A stretch of DNA of 64,000 nt from Ehretia macrophylla (taxonomy: Eukaryota; Streptophyta; Magnoliopsida; Boraginales; Ehretiaceae): contig CM075767.1 in the NCBI GenBank assembly GCA_037974665.1, positions 18,244,840 to 18,308,839 on the forward strand, read 5' to 3'. Below, piece by piece: positions 44,890 to 57,244 of the stretch (its first letter is position 1; every line of letters begins with the position of its first letter). Position numbers and translations under genes: made by a program. The notes below the pieces were generated by a model that saw only the letters and a program-made list of their open reading frames with translations, was not told where the DNA came from and did not search any database.

Positions 44890-47124
44890 GTGAAACAACT
44901 CACCAACAAATAGAAGCAATTAGTGAAACAGACTGTAAATGTACTGTGACAAATAGAGTGTTTCAGTTAATGGTATAACATCGTCTGTATAATAAGTGTT
45001 CGTTTACACTATAGAATTTCATTAACAGGTCAAATTATTCACATTGATTCTGAACTAATCCATACTTACACTGCATAAACTCTAACAAAATCTTCAAAGG
45101 CTTTATGAATAACCTTTTACGGCAAGTCCCTTGTATAGGCTCATGAAGATACCAACTAGGAAAACTTAATGAAAACTTCTATATTATTGAAAAAGGTTCC
45201 ATGTACCTTCAAATGTAGTTCATGGAGAGTCTTTACATAAAGTAGAGTGACGTAAATATTATCAATCTTACCTTGCCTTCACAGGTATAGGTCTAAAACA
45301 AACTTGATAAATTTTATATCTTCACAAAATAAAATGATTTATAATTCCACATAAAGAATTATATCGTACTCTTGATACATGGTAAGAAGTCAATAAGCAC
45401 TTTCATATATAATGTAACAAACACCTCATGTAACTTTACAATCTTACAAATTTTAATAGCTTAGAGGATCTCAAATTTTCTTTTAAATAAAATTAACTAG
45501 ATAGAGACCTCATAATAAAATCAAAACTGATAACACTCATATTGTGTAATCACTTAAATATAATTATTGTCAGTCATAATCTCAATTAAATATATTGATC
45601 TTTCATAAGAATGTTGTTACCCGTAATAGAAATCTAAAATAATGACATCATTAAGAAGTTGATAAATTTTAACAACAACATCCTCATGAGAGTCCAAATG
45701 TATCACTGTATATTCCTCTTATGCCAGAACACACAACATACAACATCAACCTTGTACTCAAGTGAAATAGTGAGACAACTTTAAAGGAATCTATCTCCTT
45801 TGGGCAGACAAATCCCTCTAAAGTTAGATAAAATAACCCTTCATGATATTAGTCAATGAACTTGAGAATTGCTCAAATAAAAAACATATTGCCTAAAATG
45901 ATATACAAAGACAATTCTAAGTTAAGTCACTCCATAAGAGTGGCCAGCCTTTATTTTCAATGAATCTATATTATCTGGAAGTGCAAGCAAACACTTTTGA
46001 CAAAATTTGTGACATAAATACTAGCTGAAATAACAGATAAAAATGACGCCCACGTCGACCTCTGGTGTTGTTCCTTTGGAGATTCACATAATACAATAGA
46101 ACTAGAGAAGTCTAGAGCGTCCATTGGAATCCCATTTATCATGCTTCTTAAAAAATCATAATTTTCCCCATTTAAATTATTATTTACCATTAGATTAAGC
46201 TGAAATAGAACTAAACTCAAATGGCCAATTAGATGGAATCTCACAACTTTAGCATAGAAAGAGTGTCAACTTGATAGATGCATTAAGTTATCAAGAGCTA
46301 AGACTACTATGGAAAAAATGTATTCTTGTTTGCGAAGCAACCAGCGAGAAACCTTATATTAGAAAAAAATTTCAGCTTTGATTGAACCACTAACATCGCT
46401 CTCACAAAGAGAGTACAAGCAGCAAGTTTGCTAATCCTCTTGACTATATATTCAAGTCTGATATATGGGTTGTATAGTGCCTTTATATTAGAAAGATGAG
46501 TTTTTCAGTCTCTAAAATTCAGACACCAATGCACAGATCCAACTAGAGTGAAAAGAAGAGGAATTATTAAAGTATCTTATGCATTGAATTAAAGAGGCAT
46601 GATTAGTTGACTTCACGGGCTGTATCAAAAAAGAGTTTTGGAGGTATCTAGTTATGATTAATAATTGAATTCAAGCATGAAAGTTACTAAGGTTCTACTA
46701 ATGAAGATTAGTAAATTGGTGTCTGCCAATTTAATTCCCGAACAGAGGACAATGCATCCTTATCCTTACTAGTTCAGAAAGGAAAAAAAAGAAAAAAAAA
46801 AGTAATGTAAAATTATCTAGCAATTGTCACCTTCAGGTAGCTAAATCAAATTAGCTTAAGATTTATGAACACATTATGAAATAGCCATGATTCAACAAAA
46901 ACAGATGATATCGCTAATTATATGAAACAAAACCAGGCTCCAATCATTGACTTAATAACATATTAATATGTGGAGAATCAAACTTTTACGAACAAAGAAG
47001 AACAGCACAACATATCAATGATTCACTAAGACGATGCAAGAATCATATAAACCATTCAATTGACCATAAAAGAAAATTATTTTACACATGTTTTAATTCT
47101 GATATTAGTGGCTTTAATACCATG
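44890..47124. other. Interior of Copia-B, no readable gene
   Basis: Decayed AT-rich interior. A minus-strand frame at 45966-46244 includes NLNGENYDF, faintly like a copia gag, but this is too weak to annotate. Confidence 0.4.
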
Positions 47125-47706
47125 TGTTAGAATTAAAGAATCTAATACCATAAAATAAAATATTATTGTAATAAATATAATTAAGTTGATTAAATCGGAA
47201 GCGTACCTTTATATAAAGCCATTGAAACTACATATCAACCTTGAGATTTGAAACATACCGTAAATCCATGTCATGTACATTTATTTGTTGCAAGCATCTC
47301 TTGAAGAAATCATAATCTTGCATGAAAACTTGAACGACGTGCTATGGTAGGCACGCCTAGACTAGGTGTTCCCTCTCTCTCTCCAACTTCTGTATGGTGG
47401 CTCTCAATGCGGCAAGTTAACCCTGATATCCTATTATTTATAGACTATCAGTATTTTGGATGGGAGAGAGGGCCTAACCTAAAAACTGTATTGCCCTCCC
47501 CATCAAACTGCCCTAATATTAAAACAGGCTCCACATTGCATATCACACCACTAAATAAAATAATATCCATGAGATGGACATAGGTCCAACTGGAGTAGAT
47601 CACTATAATTTATTCTTTGGGCCTTACCTGTCAATCTCAAGCCATTTTTTTCGAAAATAACAAAATATCCAATCAATAGTAGCTCATAATTTGAAAAATT
47701 CTAACA

Positions 47707-47800
47707 TTCACCCCTTGTTGTTCCAATGACATTCCTCAAGTGAATTGACAATTTGACTCGAGTATTAAATATGATATATAAGGATGACGATGGGTATACT
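47707..47800 (+). pseudogene. Continuation of the duplicated terpene synthase exon 7
   Basis: Starts with the TTCAC target duplication of Copia-B and continues the exon 7 copy (CAATTTGACTCGAGTATTAA, GACGATGGGTATACT), matching 28470-28545 of the parent gene with some differences. It stops at 47800, where the Athila-like LTR begins. Confidence 0.85.
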
Positions 47801-50800
47801 TGTTGGGTGTATTATTGATATATTATTTCAGTACCTTTTCACTTAAACTTTGTTAGTTTCTGAATAATTTATGAGCAATTTGATTGGTTTTGTATTTTAT
47901 TTGAGTTGTAGGTAATTTCCAAGAGACAAGTTAAGTTTTGAGGCAAAGATTGAAGAAAAATGAATAAGGGCAAGCTTTTATACAACTGGTGAAGAAATTG
48001 AAGAGAAAATAGAAGTAGCGCAGTCATAGCGTAGCTGTGCAGGAAATTTAAAGGCAATTTTGTGAAAAGACGCGAAAAGAAGAAACCCTATGTTAAAAAG
48101 AAGATAACAGACATTAGATAGGAGTTTTTTTGGCTGGTGGCTAGTTCTAGAAAAAAAAAACCAACGTTTGGAAAGGAGAAAACACAATAAAAACTGCAAG
48201 ATTGACGAAGAAGGACGGATTAGAGACAAGATTTCGCCACGAATTTCTTGAGATTTCTAGTTTTTTTTTTCTCTCTCTTCATGAACTACAATATATTTTG
48301 GATTTCATTTACATTTATTAGGAGTTGTTAGATTATTTTTCTAGGGCTATAATGTATCCAGATTTTGATCACTCGAATCATGTTGGTTTAATTAATTGAT
48401 GAATTATTCTATTTTTATGTTGAGTATTTCATACTATGATTAATGCCTGTGATTGTCTGACCAATAATTGCTTTTTCTGTGGTTTGGTTTGAGACTGAGA
48501 AGTGAAAACTAGATTAGACCACGTGTGGAGTACTATTAAATTGTCATAAGCTAGAGATAGTTATGAGATCTAGTGCAGCGTTTAAATTTATAGGGCTTAA
48601 TGCATTCCATAAGTTCATAGTTATCACAAAGATGTAGGTGACTTGCTTATTGGGATAGGTTATTGATGCTTGAGAAAGATTAATATCTACCTTAATGAAA
48701 TTGCGGGCAGTATAAGGAATAGTCGTCAATTGGATTTAATCAACAGATTTGAATATGATAAATCTTGGTAAAATCAGAACCCCTAGAACGTTCCAACTAT
48801 TGAATCAACTTTTCCATAAAATTTGTAATTGTTAGTTGTTAGTTTTATTAGTTTCACTAATTCTTCAACTTTAAATTACAATCTCTCAAACTTCGATCCT
48901 CTTAATAAAATTAGAGCTAAATCAATTTCTGTAGTTAATAATCTCAGTCCTCGTAGGAATAATTTTTACTTATCATTTTATTACTTGATGCGATACTTGC
49001 ACTTGCGTTAAAAATTACACAACAAGTTTTTGGTATCGTTACCGGAGACAGTGTCAATTATTAATATCGATACCAAATAGCTTTAATTTTACTTTAGATC
49101 TTATTTAATTTTATTTTGTTTTCTTATTTTCGTTACGTGTATTTCAGAAACATATTCCTTTACGTGCATGCGAAAGTTAAGAGGTAGCAATTTGTTGTCT
49201 TTCGATCTTGAGATAGAACGGACTTGTCTGAAGAACAAAAATGAGAAAAAAGCTACTACCCATCATTTGCAAGGGAATATGGCTAACATAGAGGTAGGGC
49301 AGGAATAAAATAATCAAGCACTCAATCAGGAAAATCTGCCTAGAACACTACGAGAGTATACGTTACCACCCACTGGAATTCAACCAATGATTAGAAGGCT
49401 AGCGATTCACGTGAATGATTTTGATTTGAAAACAATGACACTACTGTTGATTCAGAATATTCAATTCCATGGACTGCTTTCTGAAGATCCTAATTAGCAC
49501 ATTGTGAATTTTCTAGAAGTTTACGGAATTGTTAAGTACAATGGAGTCATTGATGAGGCTTTGCGCCTTCGCTTGTTTCCTTTCTCCTTGAGGGATCAAG
49601 CTAAGAAATGGTTGAACTCCCTGCCTTCGGATTCAATCACTACTTGGAAAGATTTGGTGCACAAGTTTATGTCAAGATTTTTTCCACCTGGAAAGATAGC
49701 GAAGCTACGCATAGAAATCAATAATTTTGCACAACATGAAGGAGAAACTCTATGTGAAGCGTGGGAGAGGTATAAAGCGTTGTTGAGGAAGTGTCTTAAT
49801 CATGGAGTACCTAGATGGATGCAAGTTCACAATTTTTACAATGGATTGGTAAATTCAATAAGAACTTTGATTGATGCATCAGCAGAAGGAGCTTTAATGA
49901 ACAAGACAACAAATGACGCTTATGAGTTACTTGAGGATATTGTTTTGAACCACTAGTTGTGGTCGAGTGAGAGAGTTACACCAAAGAAGACTGTTGTGAT
50001 CCATGAGATTGATGCCATAACTGCTTTGGCGTCAAAAATTGATAATCTCACAAAACAAATCCAGAATAATCAAGTGACTGCTAATGTTGTTCAAGCAGCA
50101 ATAGTGTACGAGTTTTGTTGTGGTTCGCATTATAGTGCAGAATGTCAGGTTGGCAATCCATTTGCGCAAGGCACGGCAGAACAAGTACAATATGTGGGGA
50201 ACTTTAATGGACAACAGTACAATCAGTTTTCCAACAGATATCATCATGGGTTGCGTTTCCATCCCAACCTGTCATACAAGAATACACACAATGTGTTGCA
50301 GCCTGAGCAGAATAAGCCCCCACCAGAGAAGAAGGTAAACTTGGAGGAGGTAATAGCTTAGTTTGCGAATTCACAGACACAGTTGCCTAATTCCTAGACT
50401 CAGTTTATGAATGAAACCAAGACTGCCCTCCAAAACAAATCTGCACAAATCATAAATTTAGAGGCACAGTTTAGCCAAATGGCTACGATTTTATCATAAA
50501 TACAGCAGGGGAATTTACCTAGCACTTCAGAGATGAATCCTAGAAGAGAGGGTAAAGAGCACTGTAAAGTTGTTACCTTGAGAAGTGGCAAGAAGTTAGA
50601 GGAGTCAATGAGAACCAAGAAGGTTGAGAAAGGTGAAGCGAAGAATGAGGAAAAAGATGAAAAGAAAGTAGAAGCTCAGCCACAGCTTACACAGGAACCA
50701 CCTATGGTGGTGGCATTTCCTCAACGATTGCAGAAGAACAAGCTTGACAAACAATTGGAGAAATTTCTTGAAGTCTTTAAGAAGTTTCACATTAATATTC

Positions 50801-52133
50801 CATTTTGCTACAATAAAAGCTCAAGGATCCAGGGAGTTTTACTATTCCTTGTGAAATTGACAATATTATTTTTGAACGAGCTTTATGTGATTTGGGTGCT
50901 AACATTAACTTGATGCCTTTATCTATTTTCAGAAAACTTGGATTAAGAGAAACAAAGCCTATAACTATTACATTACAACTACCTGATCGCTCACTAAAAC
51001 ACCCCAGAGGAGTTATTGAAGATGTTTAGTCAAATTCGATAAATTCATATTCCTTGCGGATTTCATATATGGAGGAAGACAAGGAGATTCCTATAATTCT
51101 TAGGAGACCATTCCTTGCAACTGGAAAATCACTCATTGATGTTCAAAAGGGAGAGCTGCAACTAAGGGTACAAGAAGAAGAAGTAATTTTTAATGTGTTC
51201 AAAGCTATCAAGTACTCGGAAGCTAGTGACAATTGTTTTTGTGTTGATGATGTACAAGTTATAGTGCCTAGCCATGTAGGTTGACTGGATCCCCTGGAGG
51301 CTAGCTTAGTACAAGATGATCTTGTTGATTGGGATGATGAAAAGATGCAAGCATATTTGAGTTGGCTGGATTCGTTTGAACCAAATAGGTTAAAATATTT
51401 TAAAGAATTGGGAGAATGTTCTACATGTTCCAACCCATCAATTGAGCAACTACCTGTGTTGGAATTGAAACCTCTACCATCACACCTGCACTACATATAC
51501 TTGGGTGAGTCAAACATACTTATGGTAATCATCTCTTCGTCGTTCTCTAACGAAGAAGAATTTAAATTACTGAGAGTGCTTAGAACTCACAAATCAGCGA
51601 TTGGTTGGTTTTTAGCAGATATCAAAGGGATTCGCCCTTGCACGTGCTTGCATCGTATTCTTATGGAGGATGATAATAAACCATCCATTGACGCACAAAT
51701 GAGACTTAATTCGACGATGAAAGAAGTTGTGCGAAAGGAGGTTCTGAAGTGGTTAGATGCATGAGTGATTTACCCAATCTCAGATAGCTCATGGGTAAGT
51801 CCAGTGTAAGTGGTACCCAAGAAGGGCGGCATGACAGTTGTGAAGAATGAAAATAATGAACTTATTCTAACAAGAATTGTTACTGGGTAGAGAATGTGTA
51901 TCGACTATAGGAAGTTGAACAAGGCTACGGGGAAGGACCACTTTCCCTTGCCTTATATTGATTAGATGCTTGATAGATTGGCAGGACATGAATACTATTA
52001 TTTCTTGGATGGTTACTTCGGGTATAATCAAATCGCAATTGCACCAGAAGATCAAGAGAAAACCACGTTTACATGTCCTTATGGTACATTCTCCTTTTGG
52101 AGAATGCCATTTGGATTATGTAATGCGCCAGGT
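47801..52133 (+). mobile_element. Athila-like Ty3/gypsy element, incomplete
   Basis: An LTR of about 1.2 kb (47801-49024, TGTTGGG..CACAACA) is followed by TTTTTGGTATCGTTACCGGA, a worn form of the Athila-type leader phrase TTTGGCGCCGTTGCCGG. Gag-like sequence spans about 49285-49960 (RDQAKKWLNSLP, EAWERYKALLRKC, FYNGL). A protease/linker region and the start of reverse transcriptase (YFLDGYFGYNQIAI, FGLCNAPG) follow, up to about 52133. No right LTR is found, so the element is incomplete. It is broken many times. Confidence 0.85.
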
Positions 52134-52194
52134 ACTAATATATATATACACTTAAACAAAAAACAATAAGTAATCCAACAGCTATATAGAATTT

Positions 52195-52335
52195 AAGTAG
52201 CCCTAATTTGACATAGCTACTGGCTTAGCGCTGGTGGTTATGAGTTTTATACTTAAGTAGAAGGTCGAGTTCAACCCATGCTAGAGGCAGTTTTGTAGGC
52301 CCTTATTTATTTATTTTTTTGTTTCTCTTTAGTTA
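52195..52335 (+). repeat. tRNA-derived SINE-like fragment (candidate)
   Basis: CTACTGGCTTAGCGCTGGTG (A-box-like) is followed after about 40 bases by AAGGTCGAGTTCAACCCATG (B-box-like), then a short body and a T-rich tail. No target duplication is fixed. Confidence 0.4.
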
Positions 52336-52356
52336 CAAAAGAAAGACTAAAAGAAC

Positions 52357-55300
52357 CGGTATTTTTGCTTCAGACCCCTTCTACTTTTATAAAAGTGTGA
52401 CTTAGATCCCAAATATACAAAAAAGTATGACTTAGACCCCTTCTGTTAACTAACATGTTATGTCAATCGTTAACATAAGGGTAAATGTTTCATTATATTA
52501 CAAAAGAAAAGGGAAATTCACAAAAGTTGCACAAAACCTTTCGGACTCTATATCTTCTCTCAACCTTTTCTTTCATCTCTTTCATCTCTCGTCAACTGAC
52601 CACAAAAAAAAAAAGCATCTTATATTCAACCTGATTTCCAAGACATAAAAAAGTGATTTTTATTCTATTTTGTTTCTCATTTCTCTCGTTGTCTCTCTCT
52701 GTCTTTCTCTCTCATATGGAGAACATCATCTAGCAATATTTTTTTTTTTTAAATTCATAGGAGAAACTCAATCAGTGTTCGACTGTGAAGATGCTAGGAA
52801 AAATACAAAATTGTCATGTTTGTTTTTGTGTGATCTAGTGTGTGGATCTGTATACATGTTAGTGTGTGTAATGTGTAGGTCTTTGTTTGTGGTGGTGGGG
52901 TGTAATGTGGTGTGGTGGTGGTCGTTGTCGGGGTAATGATAATGGTGTGTGTACGCTTTGTGGGTCTGATGTGACGCTCAGGAATTTCATCACATCTTTT
53001 AAACAATTGTTGCATAATTACTGAGCATTTTATGTGCATTTCTTTTCTTGTTTAATTGCTTTACTATTAGGCACTATTTCTAAGAAAATTCGACTATCTT
53101 AAATGCTCGATTTAATATTTTTCTTAAATCACATAACATATAAAAGGAGTCGAGAAATGGCAGTTTTGAACTTTAGGGGCCGAGAGTATGCGTTTGAAAA
53201 ATGATTTTCGCTTCGGTTGAATAGTATTACGTAAGTATAAACTTTGGTTTTGTATTAGGTATCAATTAATTGGAGTTTTAAGCTTGTTTGACCATGTATT
53301 AGTAACATTTGACCTAATATAATATAACCTATTCATACATATATGTAATACATTACTCATATAAGCAATATACTCATAAAAACAAAACAAAAATTCCCCA
53401 AACCCCCCCCATAAACCCGATAGCCCTAGGAGGAAAGAAGAGGAGAAAATTCTTCATCAAACTTTGGAATTGATCTTTTGGCTTGCTTTGGAAGATTTCT
53501 ATTGCACTTGGGAGCCTCAACCTCTTGTCTACACCTACAAAATTGTGAGGGAGTTACATATTTTGTTGTTTAAAGTTTATGCTCACATTATAACTTTTCT
53601 TGAATTGATGTTATTAGCTTATATAATGTTCATATATTGTTGTATATTGCTTATTTATGCTATCAAGACTTAGAATGTAGAACTTGTTGGCTTGTTTCAT
53701 GGTTAAAGCTTGAAATACATGAAACAGATGATGAATAGTTCCAAAACTTAGGATTTTGATCAAACTTGCTAATTAGAATGAATTGAGGCTTCCTTTAGGT
53801 GCTCTAGGTATTAGTGAAACTAGTTGGGGGACCACTTGAAGTTGAATTACCCGAAATTGAGCAAAATTGCGAAATTGGCTAACTTTAAAAAATGGATTTT
53901 TCACGTAACGCAATCCACGCACGTTTGGGCTTTGGATTAGGTATCCTTGGGGCATGGAAGCACTTTTGGTGCTTTCGTTGCGTGAAATTGGGATCCGGAT
54001 AGAGTAGTTGTAGTTAAAACCCGCTCAGGGCCTTCCCGAGCTTTTGCCTCCAAAGCGGGGTTTCATGGCCTTGATAGGTGTCTTTTGACTTCATTAGGGA
54101 TGTAGAACGATTGGACATTAGTTTGGTAACTTCAAAATGCATATAGGAGAAGAATGACTTGGTTAAAGAAAGGGGAAAAATAGTAATTGACTACCTTGAT
54201 GCTTATAAGTGCTTGTAGATGTGTTATTATGTATTTATATGATTGTGTAAAGTGTAATTGAGTTATTTGAGGAGGTTGTGGAAGAAAATATGCTATTGTC
54301 TCCTTTATGTTTATATCATGACTTTGTGCATATTGTGGTTATTTGCGAGGGTGGCCTACTTTGTCATCCCTCTTACGTGTTACTTGTTGATCTTGATTCT
54401 CGTGGTCTTGTCTCGGGGTTGCGCAACCTTTTCAGACATAGTAGCATCAAGAAACACGGGCGGCATCGGGCTTGCCGTGCTCCCTCTACTATCATGGTGC
54501 TTATTCCCTTTCTCTCGCTGAGTATACTCCACTACCCCAGAGGCGTGATTCACCTTGTTGGGGTATAGGATCGGGGTACATCCGGAGTACCCTATTTTTG
54601 GAGGAATAAAGGTTTTTCCAGCACCTACTTGAAGATCTTGGCTCGTGGCTCGTGATTGAATACAAATTGAACCGTATCCTTTTATTATGTGGTTAATTAC
54701 TTGTCTAGCTTGTTATATTATTTAATGTTGAACATGTGTTATCTTGTTACATATTATTTTGTATATCATATTACACGCCCCGGTATGTTGCATCATCTCC
54801 CTCACTCGGCAATATTGTTGCTCACTCCTTATTTAACATGTTTCAGGAAAAGCTAAGGTGAATCTCCTGCTAGTAGCCGTAGTAGAAGAAGAAGAAGAGC
54901 AAGTTGAACAACTTTTGTGACTTATTTGTGTGTTAAGGTTGGCTTATGTGCAGCTTGTGTGAGGATGTTAAGTGGTGTTCTTTTTGAGACCATGTGGTCT
55001 TGTGTATATTTGGTGGATGTAACAAATTGTAATCTTGTGTGTTGATTGGTAAAGTAGAGGGCATGTAATAATTGATTCTAGTTTTACTTTATCTTATTGC
55101 ATGCTTGTGCTTGATAGTTAGAAGGTCGAACTTGGCATATCATTATATCTTGCTTCTTATGGTTAAAGCTAGAGTTGCCTTGCATGCTATTATGTTATAT
55201 TAGATTTGTGGTATCAAGGCTCGGTTAGTCTTGTGAAGTTGGTTGACTATGGTTAAATGGACGTTTGAGTTGTATGATATGTTGGCTAGTGGCTTGGAAC

Positions 55301-55772
55301 TTATATGTGATTAATTGCAGGTACCAATTTAGTCCACGGTACAAAGGAGGGTATGTCTGAGAGATGGGTCTGGACTTGACCTATAGGGTGGGGTTGGGTT
55401 CGGGGCGTTATATCTGAGGTGTGTGTTGCGTGTGTGAGTGTTAAGGGTGTAGTGTGAAGTGGGTGGTGGTATGGTGTGTTAGTGGCAGTGGCGCTGTGGT
55501 GTGTTGTATGTGGTGTGCGGTGTACGGTATACGTGTAAATGAAGGTTGCAAGATTTTTGTTGTTTTTCTTTGGTCAGTGAAATATGTTTGTTGTGAGTGT
55601 TGGCAGTGGTGAATCAAGAGACATGGCGAGGGTCGGAATGACATTTTACGTGTAGTTAACATAAAATTTAAGGAATCTTTAACAGAAGGGGTCTGATTCA
55701 CATTTTTTAATAAATATGGGGTCTGAGTCACATATATAGAAAAATGGAAGGGGTCTCACTCAAAAATACCCC
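52357..55772. mobile_element. Mutator-like element MULE-B, split by a solo LTR
   Basis: An exact 9-bp duplication, TAAAAGAAC, flanks it (52348-52356 and 55773-55781). The terminal repeats of about 95 bp match: left CGGTATTTTTGCTTCAGACC, right inverted GGGGTATTTTTGAGTGAGAC, both continuing CCTTCTACTTTTA/CCTTCCATTTTT and then two more CAGACCCC-type units. Without the solo LTR (52970-55412) the element is about 970 bp and non-coding, with a TGTGTGG-rich interior. The same family as MULE-A. Confidence 0.9.
52970..55412 (+). mobile_element. Solo LTR (2.4 kb) inside MULE-B
   Basis: Starts TGTGACGCTCAGGAATTTC and ends TTCGGGGCGTTATA, with the 5-bp duplication TCTGA on both sides (52965-52969 and 55413-55417). 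No interior or second LTR is present, so it is the product of LTR-LTR recombination. The great length and the TGTGACGC..GCGTTATA ends suggest a Ty3/gypsy family with long LTRs, related in style to the element at 57245 (inference). The small frames inside have no domain. Confidence 0.88.
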
Positions 55773-55781
55773 TAAAAGAAC

Positions 55782-55862
55782 TAACAACATAAATAGAGAT
55801 TTGAACCCAAGACCTCAAGAACCAAATGCACGCTCCTTACCACTATGACAACCATAACTTGT
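55782..55862 (-). repeat. tRNA-derived SINE-like fragment
   Basis: On the minus strand, TGTCATAGTGGTAAGGAGCG (A-box-like) and GAGGTCTTGGGTTCAAATCT (a good B box) are spaced as in a tRNA-derived SINE. It abuts the right target duplication of MULE-B. Confidence 0.5.
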
Positions 55863-55926
55863 TGAAACCAAACGCGAAATCAATAATATAAACCCTAAGA
55901 ATTGTAGTCATCTTCAACCTCCAGAT

Positions 55927-55943
55927 CGGGCCGCTGCGGCCCG
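55927..55943. repeat. GC-rich hairpin
   Basis: CGGGCCGC-T-GCGGCCCG is a perfect 8-bp stem with a one-base centre in otherwise AT-rich sequence. It lies on the interior side of the Copia LTR at 56398-56855. Confidence 0.8.
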
Positions 55944-56381
55944 TGTAAGCCCGAAATCAAACCTATAACTCAATTTTTATCTATTTTTCGCAAATAAATA
56001 CTCTAATCTTAGGTTTTTGATGCCAATGAATCCAATTTTGGCATCAATTTCACCAATTAATGAATATATTTTACTAGATTAAGAGATTAACCTTCGGTTT
56101 TAAACCCAAAATTAGAGTTTTTAATTCTTTAAATTCATATAGCATAATATCATGTAAAATAACATGTTATATGCTAAAAACGAGCTATTTGAGATTCAAG
56201 TAAGCCCTTAATTCAAAGCTAACATGTGATCAAGATTAATGAAAATAAACCATACACACAATTATAAATCAAATCCTAAAACTATATGGATTTCAACAAA
56301 ACAAATTATGTGTATGGATAAATACAAAAGTATCATTAATCAAAAACACATAATTCAATCCTAATAATCTAAAAGAAGAGT

Positions 56382-56855
56382 GGCTCCGATACCACTTTTT
56401 AGAACATAAGTCACATATATTCAATTAAACCATACACTTCGTCAAAATATCAGGATTGCATAGTAAAATAATCAGAACGGCGTACCTGAATCCATGACGC
56501 TAATTATGAGAAGACGAAATCACCTCTTGGAGAATTGGGGCGAGATCTTCCACAAACTAATCAAATTCTCTCAATGGGTGTCTCTCAAGAAATGAGGAAT
56601 TGAGGACGAAAAAATAGAATGAATAGCCTTGGGGATCAAGACATCCTTTATATATACAACCTGATTAGAATCCCACTAATCCTAAACCAAGTCGCTATTG
56701 GATACCACACATTACAGAGTCCATATTGGATAAGATGTCTTATTAGGATCTTTATTAGAATTAAATCACTTAATTATCCTAATTAGAATAGTAGCCCAAA
56801 TATAATTATTAATTACGTGTAAGCCCATAATAAATTATTGACAATAATCCCAACA
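56382..56855 (-). mobile_element. Copia 5' LTR remnant with primer site
   Basis: On the minus strand an LTR-like segment starts TGTTGGGATTATTGTCAATA (ends at 56855) and reaches about 56398, followed by TGGTATCGGAGCC (56382-56394), a one-mismatch initiator-tRNA-Met primer site. The matching other LTR is not found in the window. The interior side (55863-56381) shows no readable gene. Confidence 0.55.
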
Positions 56856-57244
56856 CCATACACCATTAAGCACAAACACTCCATCCACCAAAATCCATTA
56901 GCGTAAGCATTTATAGACTGATTCATTAACATCTATAAGCATAACCTGGAAAAGAGAAAATAAATTTTTCACATACAAAGTCTTGTATGATTAGCTATAA
57001 AATAACAATTTTTTTTCCATATAGCAATTATTAATTCCTCAAGAAAAGAGAAATCTGGAAAAAGAATAATATGCAGTAAACATGTAGGGTTAAACAAATG
57101 AAAGAGAATAGAAGAAAGTAAATGTTGATTACGGAGATAAAAAGAGAAAAACAAGAGAGAAAAATAAATAAAATTAGAGAGAGAAATAAATAAAATTAAT
57201 AAGATTGGAGAGAGAATACAATAAATATATCTAGTTGGCATGCC
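56856..57244. other. AT-rich spacer
   Basis: No gene. The GAGAGAGAAATAAATAAAATT stretch at about 57150-57215 loosely resembles one arm of the Mutator-type MITE at 23671. Confidence 0.3.

Larger units (their letters stand above)
31451..47706 (-). mobile_element. Ty1/copia element Copia-B, decayed, carrying nested elements
   Basis: The LTRs are 31451-32036 and 47125-47706 (about 585 bp, TGTTA..AACA, roughly 90% alike by eye). The target duplication is TTTAC/TTCAC in the terpene synthase exon copy. On the minus strand the LTR at 47125-47706 is followed by TGGTATTAAAGCC, a worn initiator-tRNA-Met site, and the LTR at 31451-32036 is preceded by the purine tract AAGTGGGAGAC, so the element runs on the minus strand. 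Without the nested Copia-C and CACTA-2 its interior is about 5.2 kb, a normal copia size. No coding region can be recognised with confidence. It is old and badly broken. Confidence 0.82.

Noticed and set aside
45966-46244. Possible copia gag remnant on the minus strand
   Set aside because: NLNGENYDF is suggestive and the strand fits Copia-B, but no other gag motif follows.
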